A DNA stretch of 64,000 nt from Sphingobacterium sp. CZ-UAM (GTDB lineage: Bacteria > Bacteroidota > Bacteroidia > Sphingobacteriales > Sphingobacteriaceae), in assembly GCF_002000245.1 (NCBI RefSeq), contig NZ_MTCM01000001.1, positions 2,046,001 to 2,110,000 of the forward strand. Reading direction: 5' to 3'. Positions 1-8,617 of this stretch are shown here, piece by piece. The notes beneath the pieces are model-generated. The model did not search any database and was not told the DNA's origin. It saw nothing but the letters and a program-made list of their open reading frames with translations. The position numbers were made by a program, and so were the translations under genes. The stretch's first letter is position 1; each line of letters begins with the position of its first letter.

Positions 1-41
1 TGGACAAGAATACAGCCCTTGTTCAAAACCCAGGCTGGTAA
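1..41 (+). CDS. SusD/RagB-type protein, C-terminal tail (partial)
   Basis: Only the last 12 codons are visible, reading DKNTALVQNPGW and then TAA at 39-41. An ending in QNPGW or QNPGY is common in SusD/RagB outer-membrane glycan-binding lipoproteins of Bacteroidota. The next gene is an IPT/TIG plus NHL lipoprotein, a frequent follower of susC-susD pairs. The family call therefore rests on a short tail plus context. The rest of the gene lies outside the window. Confidence 0.5.
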   Translation, partial: DKNTALVQNPGW

Positions 42-164
42 TTAGGGTTTGATTTTTACTATTTATAAACCACCCTTAGTTGAAATTTCATTTATGTTAC
101 AGCTGAAAATGAAAATTTCAAACAGGGTAAGTCCATCTGGCGGATGGAAAAAAATTATTGACAG

Positions 165-1487
165 ATGAAATTAATATATAAAAGGATTTTATTCTTCCCC
201 CTGCTCTCCTTTCTGCTATTGGCGGGAATGTTTTCATGTAAGAAAGATCATATGGGCATAGCTCATGATCCCAATGCGGCCATTGTTGTCACGGATTTCC
301 TTCCAAAGCAGGGAGTCTATGGAACAGAAGTCCTAATCAATGGGGAGAACTTTACAACAGATACCGCTGCGATTTCCGTTAAACTCAATGGTATACCGTT
401 AAAAGTCATTGGCGCAAACGGGACACAGATCATGGCTATCATACCCAAACGGGCTGGTAGCGGCCCTATTGAAGTGTCTATCGCTGGCAAAACAGGGACA
501 TCCAAAGATAGCTACAGCTATATCTACAAAAGAACGGTCAGTACCTTGGCGGGCAACGGGGCCGCGGGGTTTGCCAACGGAAAAGGTGCAGATGCGAAGT
601 TTAATTTTGGAGGCGAATCCTGGTACCGCAATGGCGGTATTGCTGTAGATGACGCGTTAAATGTCTATGTCACTGACCCCGGTAACCACTGTATCCGTAA
701 AATCGATCCTGCCGGAAACGTCAGTACTTTAGCCGGATCCCCAAATAATGCTGGGTTCGCGGACGGAAAAGGCGGTGAAGCACGTTTCAGCCTCCCTTAT
801 GGATTGACCATCGATGAACAGGGCAACTTATACGCTGTTGATCCGGGAAACTGGGATATCCGCAAGATCACACCCGATGGGACGGCAAAACTTGTGGCTT
901 GGGCAGCAAGAGAGCCTTGGTTTATTGCTTATGACCGAGTGTCAAAAAAGCTATATTATAATTCTGTGACCTCCCCTGCTCCTATTTATCAGTTAAATAC
1001 AGATGGTACAGCAGTAACGACCGTCATTGATGGATTGAATTTTCCAGCAGGTATGGCCTGCGGTCCGGATGGCAGCTTATACATCTGTCTACATGGCGAC
1101 AACCAAATCAGAAAATATGACCCCAAAACCTGGAAGCCGACCATTATTGTCGGTTCCGGTAAATATGGTTATAAAAATGGTGTTAGTACGGCGGCTGAAT
1201 TTGCACTCCCTTGGGGTATTGCGGCTGACGGCCAAAACAATGTGTATGTTGCCGGAAATGGTACTGCCGGCGGCGATAGCGGTTCCCCCGATCAGAGCGT
1301 TCGTTTCGTGGATGGCAAAACATTCCAGGTAAGCACATTTGCAGGATCTAACATCGCAGGTTTTACAAATGCTGTCGGCGAAGCCGCTTCATTTAATGTG
1401 CCTGAAGGCGTGGCTGTAGATAAAAATGGTACAGTCTATGTGATCGACAAGAAAAATAATAGTGTCCGGAAGATTATATCAGAATAA
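165..1487 (+). CDS. IPT/TIG and NHL-repeat surface lipoprotein
   Basis: This 440-residue protein has a lipoprotein signal with the acylated Cys near residue 25 (GMFSC). An IPT/TIG immunoglobulin-like domain covers about residues 40-120. The rest is NHL repeats: STLAG blades recur, followed by GIAVDD..NVYVTDPGNHCIRKI-type segments, giving a beta-propeller of roughly five or six blades. In Bacteroidota such proteins sit beside SusC/SusD pairs and are thought to be surface glycan-binding partners. Here the SusD tail ends about 120 bases upstream, which fits an operon end. No catalytic motif is visible, so a binding role is inferred. Confidence 0.8.
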   Translation: MKLIYKRILFFPLLSFLLLAGMFSCKKDHMGIAHDPNAAIVVTDFLPKQGVYGTEVLINGENFTTDTAAISVKLNGIPLKVIGANGTQIMAIIPKRAGSGPIEVSIAGKTGTSKDSYSYIYKRTVSTLAGNGAAGFANGKGADAKFNFGGESWYRNGGIAVDDALNVYVTDPGNHCIRKIDPAGNVSTLAGSPNNAGFADGKGGEARFSLPYGLTIDEQGNLYAVDPGNWDIRKITPDGTAKLVAWAAREPWFIAYDRVSKKLYYNSVTSPAPIYQLNTDGTAVTTVIDGLNFPAGMACGPDGSLYICLHGDNQIRKYDPKTWKPTIIVGSGKYGYKNGVSTAAEFALPWGIAADGQNNVYVAGNGTAGGDSGSPDQSVRFVDGKTFQVSTFAGSNIAGFTNAVGEAASFNVPEGVAVDKNGTVYVIDKKNNSVRKIISE

Positions 1488-1493
1488 CCTAGC

Positions 1494-1530
1494 GGGTGTC
1501 CGAAATAGTACGATCGGACACCCTCTTTTC
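1494..1530 (+). terminator. Rho-independent terminator after IPT/NHL gene
   Basis: A perfect 10-bp stem, GGGTGTCCGA with TCGGACACCC, has a 10-nt loop and is followed by TCTTTTCTT. It lies 7 bases past the stop codon, so the glycan-binding operon probably ends here. Confidence 0.8.
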
Positions 1531-1634
1531 TTGATTTTTGTTTGTGTCCCCAACAACATCTTTTCAATTCATGCATCCTCAGAAGCTTCGCTTTTACGCC
1601 TTCGACAGCTTCTTCAAATTTCAAATGATTTAAT

Positions 1635-3185
1635 ATGATTTTTAAGCATCTATTTTCGTTGAGCTACGCACTATTGCAGGGGGTGCTATTGTGCGCGGCA
1701 TGCAGTCATGCTGATCATCCCGAACCTATTCAGACCGACTCAGCCATTCAAAAAAGCAGGTACGTTTCGCTCACAGGTAATGACCAGAACAAGGGTACCG
1801 AGAGCAAACCTTTTCGTACTATCTCACGCGCTTTAGATGCAATATCAGCGGGTGACACCATTTTTGTGCGTGAAGGTGCCTACCATGAGAAACTATTGAT
1901 TTCAAAATCGGGAAGTTCAGCGAAGCTCATTACGATAAAGCCCTATCCCAATGAAGCTGTGGCCATCGATGGCGAAGGATTATCCATTTCGGGCACAGAA
2001 GCATTGGTAACGATCAGAAATACCCGATTTATTCAGTTTGACGGTTTTGAAATCCGAAATTTTAAAACACAGGACAAAGGCAATGATGTAAATGGGATTA
2101 TTATTGATCAAGGTTCTAAAAACATAACCGTAAGAAATAATAGGGTTCATCATATCGAGAACAATGCCAGCCCACAGGATGGCCGAAGTGGGCATGGTAT
2201 TCTACTCATCGGCAATACCACCGAGGCCTTACAGGATATTATTGTGGAGGATAATACGATCCATGACTGCAATACCGGTTACTCCGAAAACCTCACCATC
2301 AATGGATATGTTGATGGCTTTATTATCAGACGGAACAAGGTATACAATGGCGAAAATATTGGCATTGTTGCAGCCGGAGGATATGCCGCCAATGCTACAG
2401 CAAACCTGAATTATGTACGTAACGGACTGATCAGCCAAAACGAAGTTTATGATATTGATGGTAGAACTGGTCCTATCCCTGCATTTGCCCAGCATAACGG
2501 GGCCATTGGAATTTACATCGATGGTGCCCGGGATATCATAGTTGAAAGAAACAGTGTCTATCGCTGTGGACGCGGAATCGGCCTGGTCAGTGAAACCGAC
2601 AATTTTCCTACACGTGACTGTATTGTCAGAAATAACGAGGTCTATAACAACTCCCTCGCGGGGATAAGCCTGGGTGGCTATCTAAACTATACCGGTGGTG
2701 GTACGCTGAACTGCTATGTTGTTAATAATACCCTATTTCACAACAATATCGACAAAGGATATTTTGATGAAATTGAAGGTGAAATACGACTTGTTGAGAA
2801 CTGTATAGACAACATCATCCAAAATAATATTATTGCTGCCAGGCCCAATAGCGTGTTTATTCATAAATATACCAATACGGGCGCATCCAATGCGATTGAC
2901 TACAATTTATACTTTAGTACTGGAGAAGATCAGTGGATATGGAATGGGAAAGTCATCCGGGATCAACAAACCTGGAAATCAACCCTTATTGGCGATACAC
3001 ATGCGATCTTTGGACAGGATCCAGGCTTTATATCAACGACACAAGCAGATTTTGGATTAAGGGATTCATCTCCTGCCCTTGACAAAGGAAATTTTATTAG
3101 TCAAGCAATCAATGGCGTATTGGATCTAAGCGGAAAGACAAGATCAGAAGCGAATCGCATTGCGATTGGAGCATTTCAAAAATAA
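1635..3185 (+). CDS. Right-handed parallel beta-helix lipoprotein (DUF1565-like)
   Basis: This 516-residue protein has a lipoprotein signal (LCAAC, Cys near 23). A DUF1565-type opening follows at about residues 44-70 (YVSLTGNDQNKGTESKPFRT). After it come many PbH1-type beta-helix rungs, for example IIVEDNTIHDCNTG, FIIRRNKVYNGENIG and IVRNNEVYNNSLAG. This fold is typical of secreted polysaccharide lyases and other glycan-active enzymes. No specific lyase active site can be assigned by eye. It follows the IPT/NHL gene on the same strand but lies behind a terminator, so it may have its own promoter. The role in polysaccharide breakdown is inferred from fold and place. Confidence 0.8.
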   Translation: MIFKHLFSLSYALLQGVLLCAACSHADHPEPIQTDSAIQKSRYVSLTGNDQNKGTESKPFRTISRALDAISAGDTIFVREGAYHEKLLISKSGSSAKLITIKPYPNEAVAIDGEGLSISGTEALVTIRNTRFIQFDGFEIRNFKTQDKGNDVNGIIIDQGSKNITVRNNRVHHIENNASPQDGRSGHGILLIGNTTEALQDIIVEDNTIHDCNTGYSENLTINGYVDGFIIRRNKVYNGENIGIVAAGGYAANATANLNYVRNGLISQNEVYDIDGRTGPIPAFAQHNGAIGIYIDGARDIIVERNSVYRCGRGIGLVSETDNFPTRDCIVRNNEVYNNSLAGISLGGYLNYTGGGTLNCYVVNNTLFHNNIDKGYFDEIEGEIRLVENCIDNIIQNNIIAARPNSVFIHKYTNTGASNAIDYNLYFSTGEDQWIWNGKVIRDQQTWKSTLIGDTHAIFGQDPGFISTTQADFGLRDSSPALDKGNFISQAINGVLDLSGKTRSEANRIAIGAFQK

Positions 3186-3194
3186 TCGTTTAAA

Positions 3195-3230
3195 AAGAAA
3201 ATAGACCAGTTGACACGACTTGTCTACTGG
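3195..3230 (-). terminator. Terminator between convergent genes
   Basis: Ten-base arms (CCAGTTGACA and TGTCTACTGG, one mismatch) enclose a 5-nt loop. On the minus strand the stem is followed by a T-rich run (ATTTTCTTTTTAAA), so it suits the acyltransferase transcript. It also separates the beta-helix gene. Confidence 0.6.
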
Positions 3231-3242
3231 CCTAATCTGCGC

Positions 3243-4388
3243 TTAATTCGAATGATTTCCCTTTGATTTTAAAAATCGCTTGGTCAGATATTTTCGCACA
3301 GGGATATCGTATAATTTTAAACAAGCATAAGCGAGCACAATACTACCAATGACGACCGCTGCGGCACCAGGCAATGATTGCTCAAAGCTGAGGTTTTCAT
3401 TTTTTACCCAAGCGTAATACAAATAGATAAAAGGATAGTGCACCATATACAAAGGGTAAGAGATATCTCCCAAGAATTTAGACAGCTTGTTTGTAAAACT
3501 GCCCCCTTTTCCGGAAGCCCCCAAAACAACTAACAGTGGAAAGACCAGCACGCAGCACAGCGTATCATAGAGTCCATTCATCCAGAGATGCTCAGCTCCC
3601 CCGATACGCGGAATCGCCAAAAGTGAAACAAGGATAATACTACAGATCCAAAATGCACCTTTAATCCGAAAAGGCTTAAATACGCGCGATAAAAATAGTC
3701 CGGCTGTAAAGGAGAATAAAAGACGTAGGGATCCCGCTGTAAATTCTGTTCCGGTCAGTGAAAACCCTGCACAGATATCGCCTAAAGGGCCCCATATCGC
3801 AAATATGGCTAATCCACAGCCTGCAGCGACAACAAGTCCACCAAGTGCTTTTGTTGAAAATTTACGGATGATCAAAACATAAAGGATATTACCGATGTAT
3901 TCAAAAAACAAGGACCAACTCGGACCATTCAGCGGAAACATCTCACCCAATCCCCTTACTTCATGTCCGGGGAGAGCGGGGATCAACAGTGCATTTAATA
4001 CCGTCGCTAGTAATAAAGCCGAAACAGTCACCTTGGATACATCCCAGATCGAACAGCCCTGAAAATAAAACATAGCAGCACCAATAATCGCCCCCATAAC
4101 AACCATGGGATGTAGCCGTATAATCCGGCGTTTGATAAAATCCATTGTCGTCATCGTTCCCCAACGATCATCATACGCATAACCGACGACAAATCCAGAA
4201 AGCATAAAGAAAAAATCGACGGCTAGGTAACCGTGGTTAATACGTTGATCCAGATGGCTGGTTGCAAAGGCTTCGAAAATGTGAAAACAGACTACCGTGA
4301 TAGCTGCAACACCGCGTAAACCATCAAGCACGTTATAATGCGGCTTGGTATCAGCATAAGCGGAGGTAGAAACTGTTGTATCGGGCAT
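3243..4388 (-). CDS. Acyltransferase 3 family membrane protein
   Basis: This 381-residue polytopic inner-membrane protein has about ten hydrophobic segments. The family signature is near the N-terminus: NVLDGLRGVAAITVVCFHIF at about 20-39, with the conserved His in the first membrane helix, then FFMLSGFVVGY and the RIIRLHP motif at about 110. Members (OafA/NodX/WecH type) transfer acetyl or other acyl groups from the cytoplasm to sugars of surface polysaccharides. The acceptor cannot be told from the sequence. It stands alone on the minus strand, convergent with the beta-helix gene. Confidence 0.85.
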   Translation of the reverse strand: MPDTTVSTSAYADTKPHYNVLDGLRGVAAITVVCFHIFEAFATSHLDQRINHGYLAVDFFFMLSGFVVGYAYDDRWGTMTTMDFIKRRIIRLHPMVVMGAIIGAAMFYFQGCSIWDVSKVTVSALLLATVLNALLIPALPGHEVRGLGEMFPLNGPSWSLFFEYIGNILYVLIIRKFSTKALGGLVVAAGCGLAIFAIWGPLGDICAGFSLTGTEFTAGSLRLLFSFTAGLFLSRVFKPFRIKGAFWICSIILVSLLAIPRIGGAEHLWMNGLYDTLCCVLVFPLLVVLGASGKGGSFTNKLSKFLGDISYPLYMVHYPFIYLYYAWVKNENLSFEQSLPGAAAVVIGSIVLAYACLKLYDIPVRKYLTKRFLKSKGNHSN

Positions 4389-4490
4389 AAAAAGAGTAAG
4401 ATTAGTTTGATTGATTTCCTAAAAACAAAGACGTAAATATAAACAAATTTCAAAAACTGTTCTATGTCCGCCATTCAAACTAATCTTTTC

Positions 4491-5276
4491 TTATTTGACA
4501 AGGGGAATGTAGTCTCTCAGATAGACCTGCTCCTTCCGCATGTCCTGGATATATTCCTTACTAAAGATTTCCAAAAGTATTTCTGAAATAGCTGTCGTGG
4601 TGGGCTTGTCATCTTCGGATTCACCAAAGGAGAAAATTTCCTCCTCCGTCCGATCTTTCTTCGTTAAGAAATAATAAAAATCCGGACTTTCCCAGCCTTT
4701 TATCCCTGAACCAGATTCCTCTGATATGTTGAGGGCTGTATATGTTTTTTGTAGAAAATCCTGAAGACTCTGGTAATCAGTTTTGTTTTTTGATGTTTTA
4801 GTCGCATATAAATAAGCAAATTTACCATCCTTATTTTCCGCCATCGCTAACGCGGGAAAAGCGACGCCATTCAACATGGCCAAAGTATCTTTCTCTTCGT
4901 TGTAGGACACGGTGGTATACCGGTAGCCATAATATTTCTCCGGTTTTAGCTTTTTGGTTCCCCAACCCGAAGTAGACTCCAGATAAAAGGGTGTAGGCAA
5001 ACTTCCTTCACTATTAAAAATCGCCATTGTATCTTTCTTAAACATGGCTGTCTCGAAAGCCTCTTTTAACGCTTCCTTATCCATCTTTTTTACATCAGCA
5101 GCTAACATGGATTCCGTTTTTTTTATTTTCGGCGCATAGAAGGTTGAAACATCAAAGCTGGGATCTAATTTGTCCAAGAATACAACCGCTGGATCCTGAG
5201 ATTGACAGGAATATAACAGTGTGGATAAAAACAGTAAAGAAAGAATACTTGTATTTGTTGACCTAAATAGCTTCAT
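4491..5276 (-). CDS. Hypothetical lipoprotein
   Basis: The 261 residues begin with a lipoprotein signal (LLYSC, Cys 24), so this is a membrane-anchored periplasmic or surface protein. The mature part is charged, rich in Lys and Glu, and has no repeats or motif I recognise. It lies about 100 bases upstream of the acyltransferase gene on the same strand and could be co-transcribed. Function unknown. Confidence 0.65.
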   Translation of the reverse strand: MKLFRSTNTSILSLLFLSTLLYSCQSQDPAVVFLDKLDPSFDVSTFYAPKIKKTESMLAADVKKMDKEALKEAFETAMFKKDTMAIFNSEGSLPTPFYLESTSGWGTKKLKPEKYYGYRYTTVSYNEEKDTLAMLNGVAFPALAMAENKDGKFAYLYATKTSKNKTDYQSLQDFLQKTYTALNISEESGSGIKGWESPDFYYFLTKKDRTEEEIFSFGESEDDKPTTTAISEILLEIFSKEYIQDMRKEQVYLRDYIPLVK

Positions 5277-5520
5277 GGAAAATTGCTCAAAATTATCTTT
5301 TCATTTCTATCTTAAACCAACGGTAAAAGATATCCAAATATACAGCGTATGAAGCGATATTAACACGAATATTTACAATCCGCACACACTCATTTTAAAA
5401 ACGTCATTTATTATTCCAGGGAAGGGCTGCACTTTGTAGAATGTAAAAAATAGATCTTAGTCTATTTAGGATGCAGTAGCTATTCATTATATTTGAGAAA
5501 ATACGAACCATACCCCTTTT

Positions 5521-6108
5521 ATGTCAATCGTTTACGACAGTATACTCAATCATATCAGTCAACACAGCATCTTATCGGAGGAAGAGAAAGAACGCTTTTG
5601 CGCAGCATTGACCTACAAAAAAATACGCCGCAGACAATATTTACTACAAGAAGGCAACATCTGTACACGCGAATGTTTTGTGATCAAAGGCGCCCTGAGG
5701 CAATATGAGGTTAGTCCCAACGGTCGGGAGAATACCGTGCAATTTGCTTTTGAAAACTGGTGGATTTCAGATTGGTATAGCACCTTGCAAGCTCAGCCTT
5801 CGGTTTACAATATCGATGCACTGGAAGATACGGAAGTATTCTTAATAGAAAAAAGCCAGTTGGAAGAGCTGTTTATTGAAATCCCAGCTTTAGAAAGCTA
5901 TTTTCGAAAAATATTTCTAAAAGCATTTGTTTCCCTTCAGAAAAGAATACTATTTCAGCAGAAAACAGCTGAGGAAAGGTATCTTGAGTTTATGAAATGT
6001 TATCACTGGTTTGAACAACGCATCTCCCAACAACATATCGCCTCTTTTCTTGGTATTACAAGGGAATCGCTGAGTAGACTCAAGGGACAACAGTATAAAA
6101 ATATTTAA
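5521..6108 (+). CDS. Crp/Fnr family transcriptional regulator
   Basis: This 195-residue protein has a cyclic-nucleotide-binding-like beta barrel at about residues 20-115 (RRQYLLQEGNICTRECFVIKGALRQYEV) and a C-terminal helix-turn-helix (QQHIASFLGITRESLSRLKG) near 170-190. Bacteroidota carry many such small regulators, often without the residues that bind cAMP, so the ligand is unknown. The DoxX gene starts 93 bases downstream on the same strand and is the likely target. A possible -7 element (TATATTTG, 5488-5495) lies before the gene without a clear -33 TTG. Confidence 0.88.
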   Translation: MSIVYDSILNHISQHSILSEEEKERFCAALTYKKIRRRQYLLQEGNICTRECFVIKGALRQYEVSPNGRENTVQFAFENWWISDWYSTLQAQPSVYNIDALEDTEVFLIEKSQLEELFIEIPALESYFRKIFLKAFVSLQKRILFQQKTAEERYLEFMKCYHWFEQRISQQHIASFLGITRESLSRLKGQQYKNI

Positions 6109-6201
6109 ATCTGTGATAAATCGCACCGATTTTATTTATCAAATAGCACAGGTTAAAACATTAATTTCGAATTAAATTTGTTCATCATAAACCAAAGTAA
6201 G

Positions 6202-6666
6202 ATGAACAAAAAGATTAAACAATGGATGCTGTCAACAGATAATAGCTGGACAGCCTTTATTTTACGGTTAACATTGGGGCTCGTACTATTTCCACATGCA
6301 GCCCAAAAACTATTTGGCTGGTTTGACGGTCCCGGGTTGCAGGGCGAGATTGACTACATGACCAGTCATGTCAATCTACCGATGTTCTTAGCCATTAGCG
6401 CAATTGCAGTTGAATGCCTGGGAACATTTTTTATCCTATTGGGCTTTTTGACCAGACTCACCAGTATTGCTATTTTTTTTCTATTTATTGGTATGATTGT
6501 AGTCGATCACGCCGCACATGGTTTTTTTATGAACTGGTTTGGAAAAATGCCGGCTGGTGCTGAGGGTTTTGAATACCATTTGTTGGTCCTGGGGATCTGT
6601 CTCGCACTCATCCTACAAGGTGGTGGCAGATATGCGCTGGATAAATTATGGCGCTCAAAGTCCTAA
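6202..6666 (+). CDS. DoxX family membrane protein
   Basis: This protein of about 154 residues has four hydrophobic segments. The DoxX pattern is clear: TAFILRLTLGLVLFPHAAQK, then the loop LFGWFDGPG, then AVECLGTFFILLGFLTRLTS. I start at the ATG at 6202 (MNKKIKQW). An in-frame TTG at 6178 overlaps a -7-like TAAATTTG element (6173-6180), which makes the upstream start unlikely. DoxX proteins are linked to quinone or thiol redox and detoxification in the inner membrane. The real substrate here is unknown. The gene follows a Crp/Fnr regulator. Confidence 0.85.
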   Translation: MNKKIKQWMLSTDNSWTAFILRLTLGLVLFPHAAQKLFGWFDGPGLQGEIDYMTSHVNLPMFLAISAIAVECLGTFFILLGFLTRLTSIAIFFLFIGMIVVDHAAHGFFMNWFGKMPAGAEGFEYHLLVLGICLALILQGGGRYALDKLWRSKS

Positions 6667-6772
6667 AACAGTCGTGATCAACACTAAATTTGCTTAAATT
6701 TGCGTCTTATTTAGACACCCACAAATGCGATATTTTTGCAATAAAGTCTGTCGGTGTTTTTAATCAAGAGAT

Positions 6773-7372
6773 ATGAATTTAGACGCTATCAGTTCGCTAT
6801 TGATCGACCATTTCAAAGAGATTGTGCCACTCACTGAAGCGGATATACTGTCCATTCTCCCAAAATTGGAAATAAAAGTTGTAAAACGGAAAGAGTTTGT
6901 TCTTCAGGAGGGGCAGATTTCCAAACATATGCGATTCATTGTAAAAGGAAGTCTATATGCCTATTATATGGAGGAGAATGGCAAAGAACATATAACGCAA
7001 CTCGGGATAGAACAGTGGTGGATCAATGATCTATATAGCTACCTGAGTGAATTACCATCTCGCCTATATATCCGTGCAAATGAGGATACCACACTCATAC
7101 AGATCAGCAAACGCAATCTGGAAATATTGTATAAGGAAGTCCCTGCCCTCTCCGAGTTTTGGCGATTGAAAATTCAGCATGCCTATGTAAATTTACAGGA
7201 ACGTACTTTCGAAAATGTACGCTCTGATGCGTATACCAAATACCGCAAATTTATCTCGGACTATCCTCCAATTGAACAACGGTTTCCGCAATATATGATT
7301 GCCTCTTATCTTGGGATTACGGTCGAATACCTAAGTTATTTGAGAAAAAAACACCTATCACGTCTTTCTTAA
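6773..7372 (+). CDS. Crp/Fnr family transcriptional regulator
   Basis: The 199 residues show a cNMP-binding-like domain (KRKEFVLQEGQISKHMRFIV at about 37-56) and a C-terminal HTH (QYMIASYLGITVEYLSYLRK near 175-194). It resembles the regulator at 5521 in length, layout and the motifs WWINDLYS and WWISDWYS, so the two are likely diverged copies. It precedes an outer-membrane-like protein gene and a DoxX gene, suggesting local control. Two TAAATTTG boxes in tandem (6685-6692 and 6695-6702) lie upstream. Confidence 0.88.
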   Translation: MNLDAISSLLIDHFKEIVPLTEADILSILPKLEIKVVKRKEFVLQEGQISKHMRFIVKGSLYAYYMEENGKEHITQLGIEQWWINDLYSYLSELPSRLYIRANEDTTLIQISKRNLEILYKEVPALSEFWRLKIQHAYVNLQERTFENVRSDAYTKYRKFISDYPPIEQRFPQYMIASYLGITVEYLSYLRKKHLSRLS

Positions 7373-7434
7373 GATTTCTTAATTTTTATCCCCTCCGCCA
7401 TGTCTAGTTTTGCTCGTAATTCAAACGAGAGAAC

Positions 7435-8055
7435 ATGAAGACAATAGCTATTACACTTGCACTTTCTACCTTGGTTGCTGTGGCGACACATGCTCAGCAA
7501 CTATCCTATACACCTGAGGTCGTCCTGGGACATCGTTCATACTTCTATATGCATCAGGTCAGCTACAAGATCAGTGACAAAATAAAAATCAACAACCTTT
7601 CGCTTTTTGATACAGAATATACAACCGATAAAGAAAACATCTTTTTTATCAGAAATACGGCTTCCTATACAGTTAGTAAACGATTCACATTGAATGCAGC
7701 TTTTGGAATGAAAAATCCCGGAGCTTTCTTTAGCGCGTTTGTACAATATCGCGTGAGCAAACCTACCCAGTCTTTTTCTTACGCTATAGGCACTACCTAT
7801 CAAAAAGGATTTACGCTCGAACAGTCCTTATCATTTGAGTATACTCCCTATTTAACCGCGCAGAAACAGGCCTATTTCAGTGTACTTGCTATCGGCAATG
7901 TAAATACTAAAATGTACCAGCGTGGGCTTCAATTTATACGGCTGGGCTTAAAACAGGACAAGCTTATGTATGGACTGGCATCCAATTTTGACCAATTTAA
8001 TAACAGTAAAAAAACACTGGAAAATATTGGCGCTTTTGTAAAACACAACTTTTAA
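7435..8055 (+). CDS. Hypothetical secreted beta-rich protein
   Basis: The 206 residues open with a clear Sec signal ending THAQQ near residue 21. The mature part alternates aromatic and polar residues (YRVSKPTQSFSYAIGTTYQK) and ends in Phe (FVKHNF), as outer-membrane beta barrels do. I do not recognise a named family. It starts 62 bases after a Crp/Fnr gene and ends 10 bases before a DoxX gene, so the three probably form one transcription unit. Confidence 0.7.
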   Translation: MKTIAITLALSTLVAVATHAQQLSYTPEVVLGHRSYFYMHQVSYKISDKIKINNLSLFDTEYTTDKENIFFIRNTASYTVSKRFTLNAAFGMKNPGAFFSAFVQYRVSKPTQSFSYAIGTTYQKGFTLEQSLSFEYTPYLTAQKQAYFSVLAIGNVNTKMYQRGLQFIRLGLKQDKLMYGLASNFDQFNNSKKTLENIGAFVKHNF

Positions 8056-8065
8056 AAATAATATA

Positions 8066-8467
8066 ATGAAAAAAAATCTTGATTTAGGCATTTTAATCAG
8101 TAGAGTAGCTATTGGCGGTCCCATGTTGGTGTACGGGATCAATAAGTTGATTCATGGCATCGGGTTCATTAAGGACATCATCGTCAGCATCGGACTTCCC
8201 TCCTTTTTTGCCAATGGCGTATTTGTCGGCGAAATCATTGCCCCCATTTTGATTATCCTTGGTCTACGCACACGTTTGGCGGGTGTAGTATTCGCCATTA
8301 ACTGCCTTACGGCAATTTGTCTCGCCCAAAGTGGTAATATCTTTAAATTGAATGAATTTGGGGGCTGGGCAGTGGAGCTCCTGGTTATCTACATGCTGAT
8401 TGGACTAAGTTTTCTATTTATGGGGGCAGGTAAGTATGCCATTTCGACAACTAATAAATGGGATTAA
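8066..8467 (+). CDS. DoxX family membrane protein
   Basis: This 133-residue inner-membrane protein has four hydrophobic helices. The DoxX layout is visible in ISRVAIGGPMLVYGINKLIH, then GEIIAPILIILGLRTRLAGV. It starts 10 bases after the preceding secreted-protein gene and is followed at once by a strong terminator, so it closes a Crp/Fnr - barrel-like - DoxX unit. It is the second Crp/Fnr-linked DoxX within 3 kb. Function beyond the family is unknown. Confidence 0.82.
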   Translation: MKKNLDLGILISRVAIGGPMLVYGINKLIHGIGFIKDIIVSIGLPSFFANGVFVGEIIAPILIILGLRTRLAGVVFAINCLTAICLAQSGNIFKLNEFGGWAVELLVIYMLIGLSFLFMGAGKYAISTTNKWD

Positions 8468-8492
8468 CCGCAGTGCATTGATTCGAAAACTG

Positions 8493-8540
8493 AAATGGGC
8501 TGTCCAAAAAGATTTCGGACAGCCCATTTTCTTTTATTTT
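8493..8540 (+). terminator. Rho-independent terminator after DoxX gene
   Basis: A perfect 13-bp stem (8493-8505 with 8517-8529, core GGGCTGTCC/GGACAGCCC) has an 11-nt loop and is followed by TCTTTTATTTT. It separates the DoxX gene from the convergent GH30 gene. Confidence 0.85.
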
Positions 8541-8617
8541 ATTCGTATCCCCTCTTTCACACATGCGCTGCTCAGGGGCTTGCTTCTCTTCGGGTTCTTA
8601 CTTTTCCGTTTATGTCC

